DNA from: Elephas maximus indicus
Lineage: Eukaryota; Chordata; Mammalia; Proboscidea; Elephantidae
Assembly (NCBI RefSeq): GCF_024166365.1
Contig: NC_064820.1
Span: 68,797,501-68,861,500 of the forward strand
DNA length: 64,000 bases
Direction: 5' to 3'
Shown: piece after piece, positions 56,160 to 64,000 of the stretch
Layout: each line of letters begins with the position of its first letter
Position numbering within the stretch: position 1 is the first letter of the stretch
Notes under the pieces: generated by a model
What the model saw: only the letters and a program-made list of their open reading frames with translations
Database searches by the model: none
Told to the model about the DNA's origin: nothing
Translations under genes and position numbers: made by a program

Positions 56160-56335
56160 TTGTTAGGTGCTGTCAAGTAGTTTTTGACTCATAGTGACCC
56201 CATGTATCAGAGTAGAACTGCCCTATAGGATTTTCTTGGCTGTAATCTTTACAGAAGCAAATCAACAACAGGTCTTTCTCCTGTGGAGCCACTGGGTGGG
56301 TTCAAACAGCCGTTAGGTTAGCAGCAAAGCACTTG
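56160..56335 (-). mobile_element. AfroSINE, long variant, inverted
   Basis: 'gttaggtgctgtcaagtagt' through 'cactgggtgggttcaaacag' to 'ggttagcagcaaagcactt'. The head end is missing. Confidence 0.85.
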
Positions 56336-57540
56336 TAACATGGTGGAATAGTAATGTAGCATCAGAACCTGTCTAAATTCACGAGGGAGAATGATGAGAA
56401 TTACCATCAGCTCAAAGCTAATCCCCATGAGGTGGAGGTATATCTACCTTCACCCTCCAACCTTTTTACTAATTCTGACACCAACTTCCTTTTCCGTGGC
56501 CCTCTCTACTTCTCTTCTGGGTTCGATAACCCATTGCAATGGTCACACAGAACTCACAGACCAGATACTTACAGTTATGTGGTTTATTAAGGAACAGCGT
56601 ACAACTCAGGATCAGGATCAACAGGCTACAACTTGGAATCAGGATCAGGAAGCATGTAGGCAGTCTCCCTTCATCAGTGCAGGAGAGCTCTCTCAGGGCT
56701 ATTGGCTGTGTAGGCCTCCACTTGGCCCTGAGGACAGGCTCCTCTTGACCTCTCGAGGGCAGGCTTCTTCTCAGACCTCTCAGAACAGGCATACCTTTGG
56801 CCCCCTGAGGACAGGCCTTTGTGCGCGGTGCCCCTTCCAGGCCTGTCACTGCCGTAGGGCCCCTTCCGACCTGTCACTATCATCAGTGTTACACCCTTAA
56901 ACTCGTGTTACAGATCTGTTAGGAGGTTCCTTGCGTCCTTTTTCTCTGCTTCTTGTCTTTTTTGTCCTTTCTGGTTCTTCCTACTTCCTGTTTGAAAAAC
57001 TTCTATGGAGTTGGCTGCATATATGTACAAACTCTTTATCAGTTTCAAGGCATGATCCTCCCACCAGGGCTAGGAACTGACCAATGTCCTCTCAATAGAC
57101 CACAGATACTTCATTTGCATAGTCTGTAGTTACTTCCTTTGTATAGCATATTGGCCAGTCCCTGCAAGGTGTATACCAATCACAGGGCAGGCTTCAGCCC
57201 AGGACCTGACAAAAAGTATCCAACCACAAATTGTTTAAAATTTACCCAGGAAATAGCAGTCAACCTGGACAAAAGTAACAAACCCTCTGGGGTAGAAACC
57301 TAGGGCAAAGGTAACTTCTCAGTGCTTAGTGGGTAAAATCTCTCAAGCTGTTTTTTTCATAGAACCAAGGCAAAAGTCCACATAAAGGAACTCATTTCAC
57401 CACAGCACTTAACTATTTGCGCCTCTGGGGCTTCTGCTAAAGCTACTGCAGTTGCTTACTTGACTTTTCAGCAGTTGCCCTTTACGACTTTTAGTGAGCG
57501 ACAAATGGAAAGCATAAAATACCCTGTAAAAAGAAAATGA
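56336..57540. other. Unassigned, probably old ERV/LTR-derived
   Basis: 56530-56640 ('cacacagaactcacagacca', 'acagttatgtggtttattaa') resembles endogenous-retrovirus-associated repeat sequence. It is followed by a short CAGGATCAGGATCA microrepeat at about 56610-56655 and a region of repeated 'gaggacaggc' / 'cagacctctcag' words. The open frame at 56391-56900 (169 codons) lies across this repeat and is not called a gene. Confidence 0.35.
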
Positions 57541-59000
57541 GTGGGAGGCGGGGCCAAGATGGTGGACTAGGTGGACGCTACCGTGGATCCCTCTTGCAAC
57601 AAAGACTCGGAAAAACAAGTGAATCGATCACATACATAAAAATCTACGAACTCTGAACAACAAACACAGACTTAGAGACGGAGAACAAACAAATACGGGC
57701 AGACAGCGATCGTTTTCAGAACTAGGAGCCAGCGTACCAGGCAGGTGACCTTCGGAGTCCGAGCTGGGGCAGAGCCAAGGGGGCAGACGGCACAGACAAG
57801 GGGCCCAGCCCTACCCCCCCGAACCCATCCCGGGAGGGAGTCTAGCTAGTTGGCGCGGGTGGCGTAGCGGCGCAGCCGGTGGGAGAAGCACCCGGGAGGC
57901 AGTGACTGATCTTGGAGCGGGGAGAGCAGCGTCCCAGCCGGGGAGCCGTCCCGCCGGGAGTTTGGCGGGAAGTGGGCGTGGCGCGAGCGTGGGGATCAGC
58001 TATATTTCCCTAAAGTGACCCGGGGGGGGGACCCAGATGTTCGTGCGGGGGACGCCCACCCATTTTGCGTGAGCGGTGCGGCACACCACAGGGAGAAGTC
58101 CCCGGGAGGAAGTGACTGGTCTTGGAGCGGGGAAAGCAGCGTCCAAGCCGGGGAGCCGTCCTGCTGGGATTTTGGCACGCGCGGGAGGGGCGTGAGCGCG
58201 GGGTCCAGTTATATTCCCCTGAATAGACCCCGGGGGCGGACCCAGCCATTCGTGCGGGAGACGCCCACCTAGTTTGCGCAAGTGGTGCGGTGCACCGGAG
58301 GGAGAAGTCCCCGGGAGGAAGTGACAGGCCTCGGAGCGGGGAGAGCAGCGTCCCAGCCGGGGAGCCGTCCCGCTGGGAGTTTGGCGAGAGCGGGCGGGGT
58401 GTGAGCACGGGGATCAGTTATATTCCCCTGAATTGACCCAGGGGGCGGGTTCACCTGGTTGTGCGGGCGACGCCCACTCAGTTCGTGCGAGCGGTGCGGT
58501 GCACCGGAGGGAGAAGTCCGTGGGAGGAAGTGACTGGTCTCGGAGCGGGGACAGCAGCGTCCCAGCCGGGGAGCCGTCCCGCTGGGATTTTAGCTCACGC
58601 GGGCGGGGCGTGAGCGCAGAGTCCAGTTATATTCCCCTGAATAGACCCCGGGGGTGGACCCAGCCGTTCGTGCGGGAGACGCCCACCCAGTTCGCGAGAG
58701 CAGTGCGGCGCACCGGAGGGAGAAGTCCCCGGGAGGAAGTGACAGGTCTCGGAGCGGGGAGAGTAGCGTCCCAGCCGGGGAGCCGTCCCACCGGGATTTT
58801 GGCGGACAGGGGTGGAGCGTGAACGCGGGGATCAGCTCTCTATTCTGTGGTGCTACACTCCTAGCTCTCTGATCCCTCCCCCACCCTCCCCAGGCGGCTC
58901 CATTAACATCCGAGTACCCTGAGCCAGAGGGAGAATTCAGATAGGGATCTGACTGCATTTTTTTTTTAGCTGATTACCTGGAAAATCTAGTTTCTCAGTG
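57541..59000 (+). promoter_or_regulatory. L1 5' UTR/promoter, tandem-unit type
   Basis: Head (57541-57855), tandem array (57855-58835), then a short non-repetitive linker to the ORF1 ATG at 59001. Very CpG-rich, so a likely methylation target. The linker (58836-59000) shows no similarity to the older 5' UTR bodies at 26523-27450 and 48446-49700, implying replacement of the promoter body. Confidence 0.85.
57855..58835 (+). repeat. Five tandem ~209-bp L1 promoter units
   Basis: The anchor 'gggagccgtc' recurs at 57941, 58151, 58360, 58569 and 58778 (spacing 210, 209, 209, 209). Each unit carries 'gggagaagtccccgggagga'-like, 'ggagcggggagagcagcgtc', 'ttatattcccctgaat' and '...gacgcccacc' blocks in the same order. 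Units differ at scattered positions, so this is real tandem structure rather than an assembly stutter. The first unit is partial. Confidence 0.93.
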
Positions 59001-60029
59001 ATGGCTCGGAGACAGCAGTCCATATCGAACCACATAAAGAAACAGACCATGACAGCTTCTCCAACCCCCCAAACAAAAGAATCAAAATCTTTCCCAAATG
59101 AAGATACAATCCTGGAATTATCAGATACAGAATATAAAAAACTAATTTACAGAATGCTTAAAGATATCACAAAAGATATCACAAATGAAATTAGGATAAC
59201 TGCAGAAAAAGCCAAGGAACACACTGATAAAACTGTTGAAGAACTCAAAAAGGTTATTCAAGAACATATTGGAAAAATTAATAAGTTGCAAGAATCTATA
59301 GAGAGACAGCATGTAGAAATCCAAAAGATTAACAATAAAATTACAGAATTAGACAACGCAATAGAAAGTCAGAGGAGCAGACTCGAGCAATTAGAATGTA
59401 GACTGGGACTTCTGGAGGACCAGGGAATCAACATCGACATAGCTGAAAAAAAATCAGATAAAAGAATTAAAAAAAATGAAGAAACCCTAAGAATCATGTG
59501 GGACTCTATCAAGAAGGATAACTTGCGGGTGATTGGAGTCCCAGAACAGGGAGGGGGGACAGAAAACACAGAGAAAATAGTTGAAGAACTCCTGACACAA
59601 AACTTCCCTGACATCATGAAAGACGAAAGGATATCTATCCAAGATGCTCATCGAACCCCATTTAAGATTGATCCAAAAAGAAAAACACCAAGACATATTA
59701 TCATCAAACTTGCCAAAGCCAAAGACAAACAGAAAGTTTTAAAAGCAGCCAGGGAGAAAAGAAAGGTTTCCTTCAAGGGAGAATCAATAAGAATAAGTTC
59801 AGACTACTCAGCAGAAACCATGCAGGCAAGAAGGGAATGGGACAACGTATACAGAGCACTGAACGAGAAAAACTGCCAACCAAGGATCATATATCCAGCA
59901 AAACTCTCTCTGAAATATGAAGGAGAAATCAAGATATTTACAGATAAACACAAGTTTAGAGAATTTGCAAAAACTAAACCAAGACTACAAGAAATGCTAA
60001 AGGAGATTGTTTGGCCTGATGACCAATAA
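59001..60029 (+). CDS. L1 ORF1p, nucleic-acid chaperone (intact, 342 aa)
   Basis: L1 ORF1p is a trimeric RNA-binding chaperone that coats L1 RNA in the cytoplasmic ribonucleoprotein. ATG at 59001 (MARRQQSISNHIKKQTM) follows a stop-rich leader, and the frame runs unbroken to TAA at 60027-60029. Residues about 65-150 form a heptad-like coiled coil (EELKKVIQEHIGKINKLQES, IESQRSRLEQLECRLGLLED). The RRM follows (DNLRVIGVPEQ as RNP2-like, RHIIIKLAK as RNP1-like). The C-terminal domain has SSDYSAETMQARREW and PRIIYPAKLSLKYEGEI, with the conserved YPAKL. Length is close to the usual 335-370 residues. The frameshifted homologues at 25486-26522 and 47414-48445 confirm the frame. Whether it is expressed is unknown. 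Confidence 0.93.
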   Translation: MARRQQSISNHIKKQTMTASPTPQTKESKSFPNEDTILELSDTEYKKLIYRMLKDITKDITNEIRITAEKAKEHTDKTVEELKKVIQEHIGKINKLQESIERQHVEIQKINNKITELDNAIESQRSRLEQLECRLGLLEDQGINIDIAEKKSDKRIKKNEETLRIMWDSIKKDNLRVIGVPEQGGGTENTEKIVEELLTQNFPDIMKDERISIQDAHRTPFKIDPKRKTPRHIIIKLAKAKDKQKVLKAAREKRKVSFKGESIRISSDYSAETMQARREWDNVYRALNEKNCQPRIIYPAKLSLKYEGEIKIFTDKHKFREFAKTKPRLQEMLKEIVWPDDQ

Positions 60030-60247
60030 TACCAGGTACCAGCACAATACAAGGTCACAAAACAGAACGTCCTGATATCAACGCAACTCAAATAGGGAAA
60101 GCACAAAAACAAACAAATTAAGATTAATTCTAAAAAATAAATAAATAAACAAAATAATACACATAATAGGAAATCATGGAAATCCATAGATAAACGATCA
60201 CAATAATCAAAAAGAGGGACTAAATATAGGAGGCATTGAACTGCCAG

Positions 60248-60514
60248 ATGGAGAGTGATACAAGGCGATATAGAACGATACAAGTTAGGTTTTTACTTAG
60301 AAAACTAGGGGTAAATAATAACGTAACCACAAAAAGGAATATCAATTCCATAACTCTAGAAAAAAGCCAAGAAAAACGTAATGACTCAACAAACATAAAG
60401 TTAAACATTATGAAAATGAGGATCTCTCAATCTACTAAGAAAAACGTCTCAGCACAAAAAAGTATGCGGAAAAATGAAATGGCCAACAACACACATGAAA
60501 AGGCATCAAAATGA
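60248..60514 (+). other. Inter-ORF open frame (88 codons) with ATGA overlap to ORF2
   Basis: ATG at 60248 opens 88 codons (MESDTRRYRTIQVRFLLRKL...NNTHEKASK). The TGA at 60512-60514 overlaps the ORF2 ATG at 60511-60513. It aligns gaplessly with 25037-25303. The spacer between ORF1 and ORF2 is about 480 bp here, whereas in human L1 it is only tens of bases. Replacement differences outnumber silent ones about 3:1 by my count, so protein-level constraint is not supported. The peptide is basic and has no domain I recognise. Confidence 0.35.
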
Positions 60515-63500
60515 CAGCATTAAAAACTTATTTATCTATAATTACACTGAATGTAAATGGACTAAATGCACCAATAAAGAGACAGAGAGTCACGGACTGG
60601 ATAAAGAAACACGATCCATCTATATGCTGCCTACAAGAGACACACCTTAGACTTAGAGACACAAACAAACTAAAACTCAAAGGATGGAAAAAATATATCA
60701 AGCAAACAATAACCAAAAAAGAAGAGGAGTAGCAATATTACTTTCTGACAAAAGAGACTTTAGACTTAAATCCGTCACAAAGGATAAAGAAGGACACTAT
60801 ATAATGATAAAAGGGACAATTGATCAGGAAGACATAACCATATTAAATATTTACGCACCCAATGACAGGGCTGCAAGATACATAAATCAAATTTTAACAG
60901 AATTGAAAAGTGAGATAGACACCTCCACATTTAGAGTAGGAGACTTCAACACACCACTTTTGGAGAAGGACAGGACATCCCGTAAGAAGCTCAATAGAGA
61001 CACGGAAGACCTACTTACAACAATCAACCAACTTGACCTCATAGACTTATACAGAACTCTCCACCCAACTGCTGCAAAATGTACTTTTTTTTCTAGTGCA
61101 CATGAAACATTCTCTAGAATAGACCACATATTAGGTCATAAAACAAATCTTTGCAGAATCCAAAACATCGAATATTACAAAGCATCTTCTCAGACCACAA
61201 GGCAATGAAGCCAGAAATCAATAACAGAAAAACTAGGGAAAAGAAATCAAATACTTGGAAACTGAACAATACCCTCCTGAAAAGAGACTGGGTTATAGAA
61301 GACATCAAGGAGGGAATAACGAAATTCATAGAATGCAACGAGAATGAAAATACTTCCTATCAAAACCTCTGGGACACAGCAAAAGCAGTGCTCAGAGGCC
61401 AATATATATCGATAAATGCACACATACAAAAAGAAGAAAGACCCAAAATCAAAGAACTGTCCCTACAACTTGAACAAATAGAAAGTGAGCAACAAAAGAA
61501 CCCATTAGGCACCAGAAGAAAACAAATAATAAAAATTAGAGCTGAACTAAATGAATTAGAGAACAGAAAAACAATTGAAAGAATTAACAAAGCCAAAAGC
61601 TGGTTCTTTGAAAAATTAACAAAATCAATAAACCATTGGCTAGACTGACTAAAGAAAAACAGGAAAGGAAACAAATAACCTGAATAAGAAACGAGAAGGA
61701 CCACATCACAACAGAGCTAAATGAAATTAAAAGAATCATTTCAGATTACTACGAAAAATTGTACTCTAACAAATTTGAAAACCTAGAAGAAATGGACAAA
61801 TTCTTGGAAAAACACTACCTACCTAAAGTAACACATTCAGAAGTAGAACAACTAAATAGAGCCATAACAAAAAAAGAGATTGAAACGGTAATCAAAAAAC
61901 TTCCAACAAAAAAAAGTCCTGGCCCAGACGGCTTCACTGCAGAGTTCTACCAAACCTTCAAAGAAGACCTAACACCACTACTCCTGAAGGTATTTCAAAG
62001 CATAGAAAAAGATGGAATACTACCCAACTCATTCTATGAAGCTACCATCTCCCTGATACCAAAACCAGGTAAAGACATTACAAAAAAAGAAAATTTTAGA
62101 CCTATATCCCTCATGAACATTGATGCAAAAATGCTCAACAAAATTCTAGCCAATAGAATCCAACAACACATCAAAAAAATAATTCACCCTGATCAAGTGG
62201 GATTTATACCAGGTATGCAAGGCTGCTTTAATATCAGAAAAACCATTAATGTAATCCATCACATCAATAAAACAAAAGATAAAAACCACATGATCTTATC
62301 AATTGATGCAGAAAAGGCATTTGACAAAGTTCAACACCCATTTATGATAAAAACTCTTACCAAAATAGGAATTGAAGGAAAATTCCTCAACATAATAAAG
62401 GGCATCTATGCAAAGCCAACAGCCAATATCACTCTAAATGGAGAGAACCTGAAAGCATTTCCCTTGAGAACGGGAACCAGACAAGGATGCCCTTTATCAC
62501 CACTCTTATTCAACATCGTACTTGAAGTCCTAGCCAGGGCAATTAGGCTAGACAAAGAAATAAAGGGTATCCAGATTGGCAAGGAGGAAGTAAAGCTATC
62601 ACTATTTGCAGATGACATGATCGTATACACGGAAAACCCTAAGGAATCCTCCAGAAAACTACTGAAACTAATAGAAGAGTTTGGCAGAGTCTCAGGTTAT
62701 AAAGTAAACATACAAAAATCACTTGGATTCCTCTACATAAACAAAAAGAACACCGAAGAGGAAATAATCAAATCAATACCATTCACAGTAGCCCCCAAGA
62801 AGATAAAATACTTAGGAATAAATCTTACCAAGGATGTAAAAGATCTATACAAAAAAAACTATAAAACTCTGCTACAAGAAATTCAAAAGGACATACTTAG
62901 GTGGAAAAACATACCCTGCTCATGGATAGGAAGACTTAGCATAGTAAAAATGTCTATTCTACCAAAAGCCATCTGTACATATAACGCACTTCCAATCCAA
63001 ATTCCAATGTCATATTTTAAGGGGATAGAGAAACAAATCACTAATTTCATATGGAAGGGAAAGAAGCCTCGGATAAGCAAAGCATTACTGAAAAAGAAGA
63101 AGAAAGTGGGAGGCCTCACTCTACCTGATTTCAGAACCTATTATACAGCTACAGTAGTCAAAACAGCCTGGTACTGGTACAACAACAGGCATATAGACCA
63201 ATGGAACAGAATTGAGAACCCAGATATAAATCCATCCATGTATGAGCAGCTGATATTTGACAAAGGACCAGTGTCAGTCAATTGGGGAAATGATGGTCTT
63301 TTTAACAAATGGTGCTAGCATAACTGGATATCCATTTGCAAAAGAATGAAACAGGACCCATACCTCACACCATGCACAAAAACTAACTCCAAGTGGATCA
63401 AAGACCTAAACGTAAAGACTAAAACGATAAAGATCATGGAAGAAAAAATAGGGAGAACCCTAGGAGCCCTAATACAGGGTATAAACAGAATACAAAACAT

Positions 63501-64000
63501 TACCAAAAATAATGAAGAGAAACCCGATAACCGGGAGCTCCTAAAAATCAAACACCTATGCTCATCTAAAGACTTCACCAAAAGAGTAAAAAGACCACCT
63601 ACAGACTGGGAAAAAATATTCAGCTGTGACATCTCAGACCAGCGCCTGATCTCTAAAATCTACATGATTCTGTCAAAACTCAACCACAAAAAGACAAACA
63701 ACCCAATCAAGAAGTGGGCAAAGGATATGAACACACATTTCACTAAAGAAGATATTCAGGCAGCCAACAGATACATGAGAAAATGCTCTCGATCATTAGC
63801 CATTAGAGAAATGCAAATTAAAACTACGATGAGATTCCATTTCACACCAAGTAGACTGGCATTAATCCAAAAAACACAAAATAATAAATGTTGGAGAGGC
63901 TGCGGAGAGATTGGAACTCTCATACACTGCTGGTGGGATTGTAAAATGGTACAACCACTTTGGAAATCCATCTGGCGTTATCTTAAACAGTTAGAAATAG
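60511..64000 (+). pseudogene. L1 ORF2 (endonuclease-reverse transcriptase), inactivated, 3' end outside window
   Basis: ORF2p nicks target DNA and reverse-transcribes L1 RNA. Endonuclease motifs: LNVNGLNAP, LQETHLRLRD, GDFNTPL, SRIDHILGHK and FSDH. RT motifs: [26 protein letters not shown] and FADD at 62605-62616. Lesions: one-base deletions near 60686 (after ggatgg), 61173 and 61617; TGA at 61681-61683; TAG at 63316-63318 (a Trp codon in related copies). The RT core 61759-63318 is open for 519 codons. The frame is open again from 63319 to the window end, including RCWRGC-type cysteines ([19 protein letters not shown]). Confidence 0.93.

Larger units (their letters stand above)
57541..64000 (+). 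mobile_element. Young L1 LINE with tandem-unit promoter, cut by window end
   Basis: It begins 'gtgggaggcggggccaagat' with a YY1-type CAAGATGG at 57555-57562. It then has a ~1.46 kb CpG-rich 5' UTR, intact ORF1, a long inter-ORF region, and ORF2 to the window edge. It is closest in sequence to the 3' L1 piece at 1-1945. Few differences from the other young copies and the intact ORF1 suggest it is the youngest L1 here. Confidence 0.96.

Noticed and set aside
56391-56900. 169-codon open frame with overlapping opposite-strand frame
   Set aside because: It lies over repeated words ('gaggacaggc', 'caggatcaggat') and probable ERV-derived sequence. The translation is repetitive, with no recognisable domain.
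57996-58958. Multiple overlapping 60-130 codon frames on both strands
   Set aside because: They are translations of the tandem L1 promoter units; the periodic peptide repeats simply mirror the 209-bp DNA repeat.
1-64000. CRISPR arrays, operons, bacterial-style promoters
   Set aside because: Repeat content, splice-like signals and CpG depletion are mammalian. The only regular arrays are the ~209-bp L1 units, which have no spacer structure.

Overview
The window is mammalian nuclear DNA, almost entirely interspersed repeats, with no complete host protein-coding gene that I can recognise. The lineage signal is the SINE. About two dozen copies of a tRNA-derived element carry a 'tggcgcagtgg'-type A box, a 'gttcgaatcc'-type B box and a tail reading 'gggtcgctatgagtcggaat' followed by an AAC-rich or 'gggtttggtttt' end. 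These match the AfroSINEs of afrotherian mammals. An RTE/BovB-like LINE shares the same tail. Together they suggest an afrotherian genome, most likely elephant-like (inference).

Layout. 1-3.4 kb holds two L1 pieces in opposite orientation. 3.4-14 kb is a mosaic of RTE, L2, LTRs, SINEs and an unusual inverted-repeat block. 14.3-15.0 kb is the only CpG island outside an L1; it has GC boxes and a consensus splice donor, so it is probably the promoter and first exon of an unidentified gene read rightward. 15-22.7 kb is SINE/LTR/L2 intronic or intergenic DNA. 22.8-28.1 kb is an inverted L1 that has lost about 2.6 kb of ORF2, including the whole reverse transcriptase. 28-41 kb is old repeats and unassigned sequence, with one weak candidate terminal exon near 32.4 kb. 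41.8-49.7 kb is an old full-length inverted L1 carrying two SINE insertions, flanked by a target-site duplication inside an L2. 49.8-57.5 kb contains a hAT transposon relic and a dense AfroSINE cluster. 57.5-64.0 kb is a young L1 cut by the window end.

The most informative biology is in the three large L1s and two fragments. The 57.5 kb copy has a 5' UTR made of five tandem GC-rich units of about 209 bp, an apparently intact ORF1, a roughly 480 bp inter-ORF region with an 88-codon open frame ending in an ATGA overlap with ORF2, and an ORF2 killed by three frameshifts and two stops. The 22.8-28.1 kb copy has two related 208-bp units outside an older-type 5' UTR and the same 88-codon frame. The 41.8-49.7 kb copy has only the older, non-tandem 5' UTR. 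This reads as a series of L1 promoter changes in one lineage. The LINE/SINE partnership also works as expected: the RTE tail is shared by the AfroSINEs, which have inserted into L1, L2 and older L1M sequence, often with readable target-site duplications.

Coordinates of old repeat edges are approximate, typically within 10-40 bases. Family names for the LTRs are deliberately generic.
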